Below, in pieces: positions 9,190 to 17,310 of a stretch of DNA of 64,000 nucleotides. Source of the stretch: Dehalobacter sp. CP. GTDB taxonomy: Bacteria; Bacillota_B; Desulfitobacteriia; Desulfitobacteriales; Syntrophobotulaceae. How positions within the stretch are numbered: the first letter of the stretch is position 1; each line of letters opens with the position of its first letter. Under the pieces are notes generated by a model. It worked only from the letters and a program-made list of their open reading frames with translations, searched no databases and was not told the DNA's origin. The translations under genes and the position numbers were made by a program. The DNA is taken from positions 53,321 through 117,320 of the forward strand of contig VMEE01000081.1 in the NCBI GenBank assembly GCA_009910795.1, given 5' to 3'.

Positions 9190-9903
9190 ATGACGATTCT
9201 TGCACTGCTCACAGCTTGCTTGATTTGGCTGCTGGTTTTAGCGCTGTTCAAAATCAATCTGGTCATCGATTATACTTTCAAAAATTTTAGCAGTGTGCTG
9301 AAGATCCATTATCAAGCTGCATTGTTCCGGTCCAATCTAGAGATAAACATTCCGGCGGAGATGGTCTCGACCGGCTTTCTTTATTTTCTGTTGAACAGCA
9401 TAGAAAATATACAGCAAAACGACTGTCCTGACGGGAAACCAGCACCTGGCAGAAAATCAAAAAATAATGCTGACTCGACCAGAAAACGCTACCGGTTGAT
9501 AAAGCATTTTCTGCGGGAGGCTGTTCGTCATTACGGCTATTCCTCCGCAAGTATCAGACGGCTGCAACAAGGTTTTTCCAAAATCATCCGCTCTTTTTAT
9601 TGCAAAATGACAGTTCATTCCCTCCAGGTCGATCTTGAGCTTGGCGGCAGGGATGCTGCCGAGACGGGTTACTTGACGGGAGCCTGCTGGACAGCCTTTG
9701 GGTTTATCTCGGCAAGACTGCACAGGTATATCTCGCTAAAGCAAGATGACTTTATATACCGGGTAATTCCGAATTTTACCGAAAATATATTTTTATTTAG
9801 ACTTTGCTGCATATTAAATCTAAAAAGCAGCCATATTATTTTTACAGGCTATAAATTCCTATTAATGATCTTAAAAAACAGGAGGACTAGGAATTATGGA
9901 TGA
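9190..9903 (+). CDS. ytfI: DUF2953 membrane-anchored protein (YtfI-like)
   Basis: The 237-residue product has an N-terminal membrane helix (LLTACLIWLLVLALF) and a basic, soluble remainder with a C-terminal LGGRDAAETGYLTGACWTAFGFI motif, the most conserved part of the DUF2953 family. It overlaps the start of gerW by 8 bases, the same pairing as ytfI-ytfJ in Bacillus, so a role in sporulation or germination is inferred from context. GGAGG precedes the ATG. Its biochemical function is not known. Confidence 0.75.
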   Translation: MTILALLTACLIWLLVLALFKINLVIDYTFKNFSSVLKIHYQAALFRSNLEINIPAEMVSTGFLYFLLNSIENIQQNDCPDGKPAPGRKSKNNADSTRKRYRLIKHFLREAVRHYGYSSASIRRLQQGFSKIIRSFYCKMTVHSLQVDLELGGRDAAETGYLTGACWTAFGFISARLHRYISLKQDDFIYRVIPNFTENIFLFRLCCILNLKSSHIIFTGYKFLLMILKNRRTRNYG

Positions 9904-10330
9904 ACATCCAATTGAAAATCTGATGCAGACAGCGATGGATAGTATCCAAAAAATGATAAATGTAAACACAGTGATTGGAGACCCGGTCGAAACACCAAGT
10001 GGCTCTGTGATTATACCTGTTTCCAGGGTATCCTGCGGTTTTGCAGCCGGCGGCAGCGAATTCTCTTCCGCTGAGGGAGAAAAAGAGGAGGAGAAAAAAA
10101 ATGAAAACGCTTCCAAGATGCCTTTTGGTGGAGGAAGCGGCGGTGGAGTATCGGTAAAACCTGTAGGTTTTCTGGTTGTAAACCAAAATCAGGTCCGACT
10201 GCTTCCGGTCGAAGGAAATATGATTGCAGAACGCATCATTGACGAAATGCCTAATCTAATGGATAAATTGTCCCATATGGTCAATAGAAAGAGATTCCAC
10301 CGTGAAGACGGGTATGAAGAAAGATGCTAA
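9896..10330 (+). CDS. gerW: GerW family sporulation protein (YtfJ)
   Basis: The 144-residue protein begins with HPIENLMQTAMDSIQKMINVN and has the VIGDPVETPSGSVIIPVSRV and GFAAGGSEF signatures of YtfJ/GerW. The family is needed for normal spore germination in bacilli and is widespread in spore formers. A glutamate/lysine-rich linker and a glycine-rich patch (GGGSGGGVSV) follow. The ATG overlaps the DUF2953 stop and has AGGAGG upstream, indicating translational coupling. spmA and spmB follow after a hairpin. Confidence 0.9.
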   Translation: MDEHPIENLMQTAMDSIQKMINVNTVIGDPVETPSGSVIIPVSRVSCGFAAGGSEFSSAEGEKEEEKKNENASKMPFGGGSGGGVSVKPVGFLVVNQNQVRLLPVEGNMIAERIIDEMPNLMDKLSHMVNRKRFHREDGYEERC

Positions 10331-10404
10331 TAAAGTATATATGCCGGGAAACAGCATGTCCCTGATATCGTCGGGATATTTTTGAAATTGTCTATTCTTC
10401 TATT

Positions 10405-10443
10405 CCCCCTGCTGAAAACATACATTTTAAGCAGGGGGTTTCT
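10405..10443 (+). promoter_or_regulatory. Hairpin that encloses the spmA ribosome-binding site
   Basis: CCCCCTGCT (10405-10413) pairs perfectly with AGCAGGGGG (10430-10438). The AGGGGG in the 3' arm is also the only Shine-Dalgarno sequence for spmA at 10447. The short TTTCTGTT tail allows some terminator activity after gerW. Either reading, or both, would lower spmA expression. Confidence 0.6.
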
Positions 10444-10446
10444 GTT

Positions 10447-11028
10447 ATGGTCAATTTGATCTGGCTGGTTATGCTGATCTGCGGCATTATTGTCGCTGCC
10501 CTGAATGGAAATATCGATCAGGTCACTGCGTCGGCCCTTCAGGCTTCTGAACTCGGGGTAGAAGTGGCAATCGAGTTAATGGGTGTCATGAGCCTGTGGC
10601 TGGGTATCATGCATATTGCCGAAAAAGCAGGACTCATCCGGCACCTGGCCAGAATAAGTGCCCCGGTGGTCAGAAAACTTTTTCCGTCGCTCAGGGTGGA
10701 TAGTCCTGCCTTCGGCCCAATTGTCATGAATCTCTGTGCGAATATCCTCGGTCTGGGTAATGCTGCTACGCCGTTTGGCCTGAAGGCCATGCAGGAGTTA
10801 CAGAAAGAAAACCCGGATCAGGAAACAGCCAGTCCCGCGATGATTACGTTTCTGGCGCTGAATACGTCCTGTATTACGATTATTCCGGCCACAATCATTG
10901 CTGTCAGAATGAAAGCCGGATCGGCCAATCCAGTCGAGATCATTGGGACGACAGTTTTTGCTACAGGGTGTGCCATGGCCTCAGCCATCATTGCAGATGT
11001 TCTTTTTAGAAAGAGGAACGGATTATGA
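10447..11028 (+). CDS. spmA: Spore maturation protein A
   Basis: The 193-residue integral membrane protein of the nucleoside-recognition (Gate) family works with SpmB in spore core dehydration. Hydrophobic helices at the N-terminus and the motifs MNLCANILGLGNAATPFGLKAM and LNTSCITIIPATIIAVR are characteristic. The gene's stop overlaps the spmB start in an ATGA junction. The Shine-Dalgarno sequence is buried in the upstream hairpin. Expression in the forespore or mother cell is expected from the family but no specific sigma site was identified. Confidence 0.93.
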   Translation: MVNLIWLVMLICGIIVAALNGNIDQVTASALQASELGVEVAIELMGVMSLWLGIMHIAEKAGLIRHLARISAPVVRKLFPSLRVDSPAFGPIVMNLCANILGLGNAATPFGLKAMQELQKENPDQETASPAMITFLALNTSCITIIPATIIAVRMKAGSANPVEIIGTTVFATGCAMASAIIADVLFRKRNGL

Positions 11029-11564
11029 CCATCATCTCTGAGCTTGCCAGATGGGCTATTCCGTTTATTTTATTTTTTGTGCCGCTTTATGGTTACCTCC
11101 ATAAAGTTCCTGTATATGAGACATTTGTTGAGGGGGCGGAGAATGGCTTTAAAACCGCCGTAAAAATTATTCCGTTTTTAATTGGAATGCTGGTGTCTAT
11201 TAAAGTGTTTGTGGATTCTGGCGCCCTGGATCTGTTAATAAACCTTCTTCGACCTCTTTTTTTAGCTATGGACTGGAATCCAGACCTGTTAGGCATTATT
11301 CCTTTGGCCGTAATGCGGCCGCTGAGCGGTTCAGGGGCCCTTGGGGTTGCAACTGAACTGATCCATCAATACGGACCTGATTCGTTTATCGGCCGGCTTG
11401 CTTCCACGCTCCAAGGAAGCACAGATACCACCTTTTTTGTGCTTGCCGTCTATTTTGGCTCAGTCGGCATCAAAAAACACAGATATGCTTTAAAAGTCGG
11501 ACTGCTCGCTGATGCAGTCGGACTGATTGCTTCAATCTGGATCGTCAGCAGGGTCTTTGGCTAA
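11025..11564 (+). CDS. spmB: Spore maturation protein B
   Basis: The 179-residue partner of SpmA has several transmembrane helices, and the conserved MRPLSGSGALGV and GSTDTTFFVLAVYFGSVGIKK motifs of SpmB. It starts inside the spmA stop codon, so the two are translationally coupled. rluB follows about 70 bases later, the same order as spmA-spmB-rluB in Bacillus. Confidence 0.93.
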   Translation: MTIISELARWAIPFILFFVPLYGYLHKVPVYETFVEGAENGFKTAVKIIPFLIGMLVSIKVFVDSGALDLLINLLRPLFLAMDWNPDLLGIIPLAVMRPLSGSGALGVATELIHQYGPDSFIGRLASTLQGSTDTTFFVLAVYFGSVGIKKHRYALKVGLLADAVGLIASIWIVSRVFG

Positions 11565-11631
11565 GGGTTTGCTTTCTGCAGTTTTTTTGCTAAAATCAAT
11601 TGAGAGATGTTTCGTTAATGGTGGTTTTTTG

Positions 11632-12390
11632 ATGGATTGTTCCGGAGATCAATCTGAACGTTTGCAAAAAGCGATGGCTCGTTTGGGCGTCGCTTCTCGG
11701 CGTCATGCCGAAATTCTGATCAGTCAGGGACTTGTAAAAGTGAATGGACAGACCGTAACGCAGCCGGGTTTTAAGGTAACGCCTGAGGATGTCATCGAAG
11801 TCAACGCTAAGACGTATTCTTCAGGACCAAGCGAAGACCTGGTCTACGTCATGCTTTATAAACCTGCGGGTGTTATTACAAGTGTTACGGATCCCCATCA
11901 AAGGAAAACGGTCATTGATTTACTTGGCCAGAATATTAAAGAAAGAGTCTATCCGGTCGGCAGACTGGATTATGACACTTCAGGACTTCTGCTTCTGACC
12001 AATGACGGGGAACTTACATTTCGACTGACGCATCCAAGTTTTGGCGTGGAAAAAGTATACCGGGCCTCAGTCGCCGGTAATATTTCTGATCAGGCAATCA
12101 GGACGCTTGAGTCGGGTGTACACCTCGAAGATGGTATGACTTCTCCTGCGAAAATTAAGAAGCTTTCCCGTGATAAAAGCGGCAACCAGACCGAAATTGA
12201 GCTTGCCATTCACGAAGGAAAGAACAGGCAGGTCAGGAGAATGCTTGAGCAGGTCGGATACCCCGTTTTTCGCTTGCGCAGAATCTGTTTTGGCCCGCTC
12301 CAGCTGGACCCAAAAATGACGGCAGGAGAATACCGACTGTTAACGACTTCTGAAGTCAATGCTTTGAAGGAAGCAGTAAGTATACGGTGA
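11632..12390 (+). CDS. rluB: 23S rRNA pseudouridine synthase RluB family
   Basis: The 252-residue enzyme has an N-terminal S4 RNA-binding domain (RLQKAMARLGVASRRHAEILI) followed by an RsuA/RluB-type catalytic domain. The catalytic aspartate lies in GRLDYDTSGLLLLTNDGE. The KKYRV-like VEKVYRASV, EGKNRQVRRML and VFRLRRICFGP motifs are in the standard order. ATG 11632 follows a GGTGG ribosome-binding site; longer frames run back into spmB. It would modify helix 89-93 region uridines of 23S rRNA, by family knowledge. Confidence 0.92.
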   Translation: MDCSGDQSERLQKAMARLGVASRRHAEILISQGLVKVNGQTVTQPGFKVTPEDVIEVNAKTYSSGPSEDLVYVMLYKPAGVITSVTDPHQRKTVIDLLGQNIKERVYPVGRLDYDTSGLLLLTNDGELTFRLTHPSFGVEKVYRASVAGNISDQAIRTLESGVHLEDGMTSPAKIKKLSRDKSGNQTEIELAIHEGKNRQVRRMLEQVGYPVFRLRRICFGPLQLDPKMTAGEYRLLTTSEVNALKEAVSIR

Positions 12391-12460
12391 TTATTTTATA
12401 TCATTTGTAGGTAATAGGTAATCAATGCGAAATAAATATTGATAATTGCGGGGAGAAAGC

Positions 12461-13168
12461 ATGAATCTGAAACCAGCAAAAACGAAAAGAATCTACGAAG
12501 AGATAGTTGATCAAATCAGTACGCTGGTTGCTGAAGGACAAATCAAAGCAGGTGATAAGCTTCCTTCCGAACGGGATCTAGCGGAGAGGCTGCAGGTCAG
12601 CAGGGCGTCTGTCCGGGAAGCGCTCAGTGCTTTGGAAATTATGGGTTTGCTGGAAATCCGAAGCGGAGAAGGAACCTTTATCAAACATAATAATATCGAG
12701 TCTGTTATTGCTCCTTTGCCATGGGTGCTTTCTCTGGAGAAAGATACCATTTTTGAACTGATGGAGATAAGAAAAATCCTGGAGACCCAGGCTGCCGCAC
12801 TGGCAGCGGAAAGGGCTGAATATCAGGATCTTTCCGCAATGAGGGGTTCTCTTATTGAGATCAGAAAGGGTCAGAATACGGGCCGGCAGGGCTATCCCTG
12901 TGACCGGGATTTTCATGATGCTATAGCTAAAGGAACGAAGAATAAGATGCTGATCCGCATGCTCCATGTGATTTCAGATATCATGCACCAGACATTGAAG
13001 ACGAATTGGGCAGATACTTTTGAAAAAGAGAGCATGTCGGAACTTCTTTATCAGGAACATAAGGAAATATATCAGGCGATTGAAGCAAAATTACCTGAAG
13101 AAGCGCATGCCGGAATGCTTCGTCATCTCGAAAGAATTGAAAATGAATTTCGCAAAGGATACGAATAA
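12461..13168 (+). CDS. GntR family regulator, FadR subfamily
   Basis: The 235-residue protein has a winged helix-turn-helix (LPSERDLAERLQVSRASVREALSALE) and a C-terminal all-helical FCD ligand-binding domain with the metal-binding pattern seen in FadR/LldR types (DRDFHDAIA, H near residue 215). ATG 12461 is used because GGGGAGA precedes it; the longer frame from 12446 does not have a site. The ferredoxin-like gene starts two bases after the stop, so the two form one operon and the regulator probably controls it. Ligand unknown; organic acids are usual for this subfamily. Confidence 0.88.
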   Translation: MNLKPAKTKRIYEEIVDQISTLVAEGQIKAGDKLPSERDLAERLQVSRASVREALSALEIMGLLEIRSGEGTFIKHNNIESVIAPLPWVLSLEKDTIFELMEIRKILETQAAALAAERAEYQDLSAMRGSLIEIRKGQNTGRQGYPCDRDFHDAIAKGTKNKMLIRMLHVISDIMHQTLKTNWADTFEKESMSELLYQEHKEIYQAIEAKLPEEAHAGMLRHLERIENEFRKGYE

Positions 13169-13170
13169 TT

Positions 13171-14205
13171 ATGAAGAAATACAATCAAATGCTGTATCAT
13201 CCCGACAACTGTCTGAACAAGAAGAAGCCCTATCCCCGGGAATGCAGGCTTTGTATTGAAGCCTGTCCGCATAAGTCCATCGGTGATAAGAAAGAGATTT
13301 CGATAGAAAGCTGTACGGAATGCGGTGTCTGTATGGCCGTTTGCCCCTCTGACGGTTTTGTGGACAGAGACATGAAAAACCTCGGAGAGTACCTTTTGGA
13401 AAACGGAAATTGCGTATTAAATTGTCCAATGGCTGCGCCTGCCGGTTATGAAATTGCCTGCCTCGGGATGCTGGACAGGGATGCCTGGACAGTTTTAATG
13501 CTTTTGGCTGAATCCAAACAGGTCAGAATCCTTACAGGGGACTGTTCCAAATGCCAGGATAAACAGGCTGCAGCGGCCAGCCAGCGCTTCTATCTGGAGG
13601 TCAGCCAACAATGGACGGATCATCCCGGCTTAAAGCTGGAGATTCTCCCTGCTGAAGAAGGCGCAGAGAAATCAGATTATGGTCCCGGACGTTTTGCTCG
13701 TGACCGGTCGAAAAAAGGGTTGAAAAACAGGTTGCGCGAATTTGGCAAAGATAGAATCAAGGCAGCATTTCCGGCTATTGAAGCAGAAGAATCCTATACC
13801 ATTCCGAGAACCCGTCAATGGCTGGCAGAGGCACTGAAACAGAAACCAAATATAAAGGTGCCTTTTCAGGCAATTGGATATACTGACCAGTGCAACGGAT
13901 GCGGCGTTTGTACCAAAATATGTCCGCAGCAGGCGCTCACACTAAAACAGAAAGAAAACAAGATGCTTCTGGTTTACGAGCCGCTCCAGTGCGTTCAATG
14001 CGGTCACTGTGTGGACATCTGCGGTTCCCGGGCTCTGAGCTTTGCATATCGAATGTTTCCACTCAAGTTTCTGGCCGGTAAGGTTATTGTCGGAGAAGCG
14101 CATCCCTATTATTGCCGGGAGTGCGGCAAGCAGATCTTCATCGATACGGATTCAGGCCTATGTGCTGCTTGTGCAGCGCATTCCACGAATATTGAAGGCA
14201 GGTAA
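13171..14205 (+). CDS. Multi-cluster 4Fe-4S ferredoxin-like protein
   Basis: The 344-residue soluble protein carries two pairs of ferredoxin motifs at either end. The N-terminal pair is CRLCIEACP and CTECGVCMAVCP, the C-terminal pair CNGCGVCTKICP and CVQCGHCVDIC. Between them is a domain with a GDCSKC motif that resembles electron-carrier or corrinoid/hydrogenase accessory proteins, and at the end a zinc-ribbon-like CRECGK and CAAC. This suggests electron transfer between partners rather than catalysis. No catalytic partner is adjacent. It is fused in an operon to the GntR regulator. I do not recognise a named family. Confidence 0.75.
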   Translation: MKKYNQMLYHPDNCLNKKKPYPRECRLCIEACPHKSIGDKKEISIESCTECGVCMAVCPSDGFVDRDMKNLGEYLLENGNCVLNCPMAAPAGYEIACLGMLDRDAWTVLMLLAESKQVRILTGDCSKCQDKQAAAASQRFYLEVSQQWTDHPGLKLEILPAEEGAEKSDYGPGRFARDRSKKGLKNRLREFGKDRIKAAFPAIEAEESYTIPRTRQWLAEALKQKPNIKVPFQAIGYTDQCNGCGVCTKICPQQALTLKQKENKMLLVYEPLQCVQCGHCVDICGSRALSFAYRMFPLKFLAGKVIVGEAHPYYCRECGKQIFIDTDSGLCAACAAHSTNIEGR

Positions 14206-14331
14206 ACAGCCATGCTATGCATCCTACGCCATTTGAAGTTGTCTAGATATTACGGAGACTAATCTCTAAAGTTATTTTAGAAAGTGTTGTTGGTTTGCGA
14301 TCAACATATTGGAAAGCAGGGAAGATGGATT

Positions 14332-15579
14332 GTGGCTAAAAAGGTTGTTGTAATAGGCGGTGGGGCTGCAGGCATGATAGCAGCGGGCCAGGCTGCTTTC
14401 GTTGGAGCAGAGGTGGTACTCCTTGAAAAAATGACGAGACTCGGCAGTAAGATTGCGATCTCCGGTAAAGGTCGGTGCAATCTTACCAATGCGGGGGATA
14501 TCAGTAATTTTGTAAGTTTTTATCCCGGAAACGGAAAATTTCTATACGCTTCCTTAAAAGAGTTCGGCAATGAGGCGTTGATTCATTTTTTTCAAGACTA
14601 TGGTGTCGAAACAAAAGTAGAAAGAGGTGGAAGAGTGTTTCCGACAGCCGACGATTCGGAGGTAATCGTTAAGGCTTTAAAGAAGTATCTGGAACGAGCA
14701 TGCGTAAAAATTAGGCTTAACCAGGCTGTCAAAAAAGTCATGATCGAAGATGGGAAAGTAACCGGTGTTCAGCTGGCTGTCTCCGATGAAGTGCTTCCGG
14801 CAGATGCTGTGATCGTTGCCACGGGAGGAGCATCCTACCCTGGAACAGGATCAACCGGGGACGGATATACGCTGGCTGAAAAAGCAGGACATCGGATCAT
14901 TAAGCCGCTGCCTGCGCTTGTTCCGCTCAAAACCCTTGAAAAATGGCCGAAAGAGCTTCAAGGATTGACGCTGAAGAATACGGCTGCCTCAATCTGGATC
15001 GACGGGAAAAAGCAGGGAGAAGAATTTGGGGAGATGCTGTTTACGCATTTTGGTTTATCCGGTCCGATTATTCTAACCTTAAGCAGGATTGCTTCCAAGG
15101 CTTTGGACCAAAAACAGAAGGTTGAGCTGAAAATAAACCTAAAGCCCGCCCTTACTTCTGAGCAGATAGATTTAAGGCTGCAGAGGGATTTTCTGAAGTA
15201 TGGCAACAAGCAGTTTAAGAACGCTCTGGACGATCTTCTTCCGCAGAGTATGATTCCTGTGATGGTCGCTTTGTCGGAGATTGACCCAGAGAAGGTCGTT
15301 AATAAAGTTACTAAAGAAGAAAGGAAGAGACTCTGCCGATTATTTCAGGAGCTGGTACTTCATATAACGGCGACGCTCGGTATGGCGACAGCAATTGTTA
15401 CCTCCGGGGGCGTTGATGCCAAGCAAATCAATCCAACTACGATGGAATCCCGTCTGGTCAAAGGGTTGTATTTTGCCGGAGAAGTCATCGATATCGACGG
15501 CGTAACCGGTGGCTACAATCTCCAGGCCGCATTCTCAACCGGCTATAAAGCCGGAAAAGCGACGGCCAGGATGAGCTAA
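14332..15579 (+). CDS. NAD(P)/FAD-dependent oxidoreductase, YhiN/HI0933 family
   Basis: The 415-residue flavoprotein starts with KKVVVIGGGAAGMIAAGQAA, the FAD-binding Rossmann motif. SGKGRCNLTNAG near residue 43, ATGGASYPGTGSTGDGY and the C-terminal FAGEVIDIDGVTGGYNLQ are the signatures of the BaiN/HI0933 group. The frame extends to GTG 14284, but GTG 14332 has AGGGAAG at a suitable distance and begins right at the conserved region. The physiological reaction is not settled; BaiN was linked to bile-acid reduction, but most members sit in non-gut bacteria. Confidence 0.85.
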   Translation: MAKKVVVIGGGAAGMIAAGQAAFVGAEVVLLEKMTRLGSKIAISGKGRCNLTNAGDISNFVSFYPGNGKFLYASLKEFGNEALIHFFQDYGVETKVERGGRVFPTADDSEVIVKALKKYLERACVKIRLNQAVKKVMIEDGKVTGVQLAVSDEVLPADAVIVATGGASYPGTGSTGDGYTLAEKAGHRIIKPLPALVPLKTLEKWPKELQGLTLKNTAASIWIDGKKQGEEFGEMLFTHFGLSGPIILTLSRIASKALDQKQKVELKINLKPALTSEQIDLRLQRDFLKYGNKQFKNALDDLLPQSMIPVMVALSEIDPEKVVNKVTKEERKRLCRLFQELVLHITATLGMATAIVTSGGVDAKQINPTTMESRLVKGLYFAGEVIDIDGVTGGYNLQAAFSTGYKAGKATARMS

Positions 15580-15604
15580 TGGCGAATGAGCCATGTTAGG
15601 GTAG

Positions 15605-15759
15605 GTCGGTGGGCCACAATACCGCTTTTCGGCTATTGCGCCCTCCATGGCGCGTCGCTCCTTGCCATCCATGGCATCGCGACATTAGGCCATCCATGGC
15701 CGTCAAAAAGCCGCGCTCCGCATCGTGCTCCGCTCACAGCGGAACTGTGGCCCACCGAC
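15605..15759 (-). repeat. Structured palindromic repeat, copy A (long form, inverted)
   Basis: GTCGGTGGGCCACA at 15605-15618 is perfectly complementary to 15746-15759. On the minus strand the core reads AGCGGAGCACGATGCGG then AGCGCGGC, and GCCGAAAAGCGG before the closing arm. Between them are three small hairpins whose loops centre on ATGGAT or ATGGAG. The copy shares this interior almost base for base with copy D. It lies between two genes and has no coding potential. Confidence 0.85.
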
Positions 15760-15855
15760 TGATAAATAGGTCATTTTAGTAAGTATGAATGCAAGAAAAA
15801 GTATAATTTGACTGATATTCTAAGAATGCTAACTGAAAAATAGCTCCAGAGATTT

Positions 15856-15961
15856 GTCTCCGTAATATATAGACAGCGCCGAGCGGAGCAAGGATGCGCA
15901 GCGCGGCAGATAGCGCCATGGAGGGCGCTATCTGCCGAAAGCGGCTATATATTACGGAGAC
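15856..15961 (+). repeat. Structured palindromic repeat, copy B (short form)
   Basis: The outer arms GTCTCCGTAATATATAG (15856-15872) and 15945-15961 are perfectly complementary but differ in sequence from the arms of copies A, C and D. The inside is the family core GAGCGGAGCAAGGATGCG, then a single 14-bp hairpin with loop ATGGAG, then GCCGAAAGCGG. Copies A and B together fill the 500-base gap between the YhiN gene and the next gene. Confidence 0.85.
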
Positions 15962-16093
15962 CGACCTAGATAGAATAATAATGTTCAAACTACCGATAAT
16001 TAGTCTGTGGCCTTCAGACTTACCCTAATAAATTGGATCTGACGACGGTATGCAAATTCCTGGCGGCGCATACATATTACTGAGGTGAGTCAG

Positions 16094-16552
16094 ATGCGCT
16101 CCAGGAGATTTTCTTTTTCGCGCCAAAAAGTGTCAAGGTTTCAGGGCTTTGAGAAAACAGCCATCAGGATTATGGCAGTTTGTACAGTATTGTTAGGGCT
16201 GTATCAGCTGAAAGCATTTACCGATCCCGTCGAGTTCTATCTGAAATTTTCCGGAGAAATAGATGCCCCGGCCTTTAAATACAGCGAAAATGCAAACAGC
16301 GGCTCGATCAGTCTCTCCTTTGAGATAACTCCTGACAGTGTGGTAATGGTTAGACAGAATGACCGGGATATCGGAGCCATAGAAAATGGAAAAAGCATCA
16401 CCGTTGAACCGGGAACTGTTGTTCTGGATGCAACCGGCATTCCTTATCCGATCACTGTCAATGTGATTCTGAATAGTAAAACATATTCGATCGAACTTAA
16501 CGGGGATGTCAAAAGTTTTGATGTGAAGTTAAAATCTGCGGAGGCCAGCTGA
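16094..16552 (+). CDS. Hypothetical single-pass membrane protein
   Basis: I do not recognise this 152-residue protein. A basic N-terminus is followed by one membrane helix (IRIMAVCTVLLGLYQLKAF), and the rest is predicted to be outside the cell and rich in beta strand, with patterns such as GSISLSFEITPDSVVMV. ATG 16094 is preferred to GTG 16085 because GAGGTGA precedes it. Just after the stop there is a short tandem repeat of TAAGTCCGCTA. The neighbouring structured repeats and HutP give no functional clue. Confidence 0.6.
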   Translation: MRSRRFSFSRQKVSRFQGFEKTAIRIMAVCTVLLGLYQLKAFTDPVEFYLKFSGEIDAPAFKYSENANSGSISLSFEITPDSVVMVRQNDRDIGAIENGKSITVEPGTVVLDATGIPYPITVNVILNSKTYSIELNGDVKSFDVKLKSAEAS

Positions 16553-16733
16553 TAAGCCCGCCGTAAGTCCGCTATAAGTCCGCTATAAGTCCTCAAGATA
16601 AGCTTTGCTAATCTCCGGAAATTCATGTAATATAATGAAAGTAGGTGTTGTTTTTTTCTGACATCGCCTCTTTTTTTAGTGTAATTGATTTGTTAGCGTC
16701 ATGAAGAACGTTTGCCTAGAAGGAGGATTGGCT

Positions 16734-17153
16734 ATGGTACCGGATAGTAAGACGGTTGCTCTGGCTGCTTTAAGAATGGCAATGAGTGAAACCAGAGAAG
16801 AGGAAAGTGCGCTTAAACAGAAATTTTTAGCGGATAACATCAAGACAGTTGCCGTAGATTACGGCGGAGATTATCTTGCTTCAATTAAAAAGCTTGTCGA
16901 AAGGGCGATTGTTGCTTCGAAACGTGAAGGGGTAATCCACGATTCCCATGGCGACGAAGGGGCCGTCGCGGGCGCGACACGTGAGGCTTTAAGCCAGATT
17001 ATGCCGAAAGCAACGGGGCTGAATATCGGAGGAAAAATTGGGATTGCCCACCGCGGTGATCATCTCAGCGTGGCCGTGTTTTTTGGGGTAGGGCTGCTGC
17101 ATTTGGATGAAGTAGCCGTAGGCCTTGGACACAGGGTTGCCCCACGAAGCTGA
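16734..17153 (+). CDS. hutP: HutP family antiterminator
   Basis: The 139-residue protein matches HutP, the histidine- and Mg2+-dependent RNA-binding antiterminator of the Bacillus hut operon. The VERAIVASKREGVI helix, a histidine-rich HDSHGDEGAVAGATREAL segment that would hold the metal, and the C-terminal GLGHRVAP are in family order. ATG 16734 with AAGGAGG is used rather than ATG 16701. No histidine-utilisation genes are nearby, so its target operon is elsewhere or differs from the classic one. Confidence 0.8.
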   Translation: MVPDSKTVALAALRMAMSETREEESALKQKFLADNIKTVAVDYGGDYLASIKKLVERAIVASKREGVIHDSHGDEGAVAGATREALSQIMPKATGLNIGGKIGIAHRGDHLSVAVFFGVGLLHLDEVAVGLGHRVAPRS

Positions 17154-17163
17154 AAATATAGAA

Positions 17164-17202
17164 AACTTGGTTGTGGCCAATCCTTTTGGCAACAGCCAAG
17201 TT
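17164..17202. terminator. 17-bp intergenic hairpin between convergent genes
   Basis: AACTTGGTTGTGGCCAA pairs with TTGGCAACAGCCAAGTT with one mismatch and one G-U. On the minus strand it is followed by TTTTCTATATTTTC, so it can end transcripts from the small gene at 17311; on the plus strand there is no T-run after hutP. Confidence 0.55.
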
Positions 17203-17245
17203 GCACTTAGATATATCAGGAAGGAACGTATTCTTTCTGATAGAA

Positions 17246-17269
17246 TAAAAAAGGCTCCGGTTAAGGAGC
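17246..17269 (-). terminator. Terminator of the small membrane protein gene
   Basis: Read on the minus strand: GCTCC, six-base loop, GGAGC, then CTTTTTTATT. It begins about 40 bases after the stop of the 59-residue gene. Confidence 0.6.
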
Positions 17270-17310
17270 AGAGCGTCAGCGAATAAAGATAAGAGGCGAT
17301 GATCGCTGAT

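Noticed and set aside
15605..15961. CRISPR or transposon end interpretation of the paired repeats
   Set aside because: There are no regular spacers, no cas genes, no transposase and no clear target-site duplication; they are described as structured repeats instead.
16556..16592. Short tandem repeat of TAAGTCCGCTA after the hypothetical membrane protein
   Set aside because: Fewer than three units and no sign of function; likely slippage.
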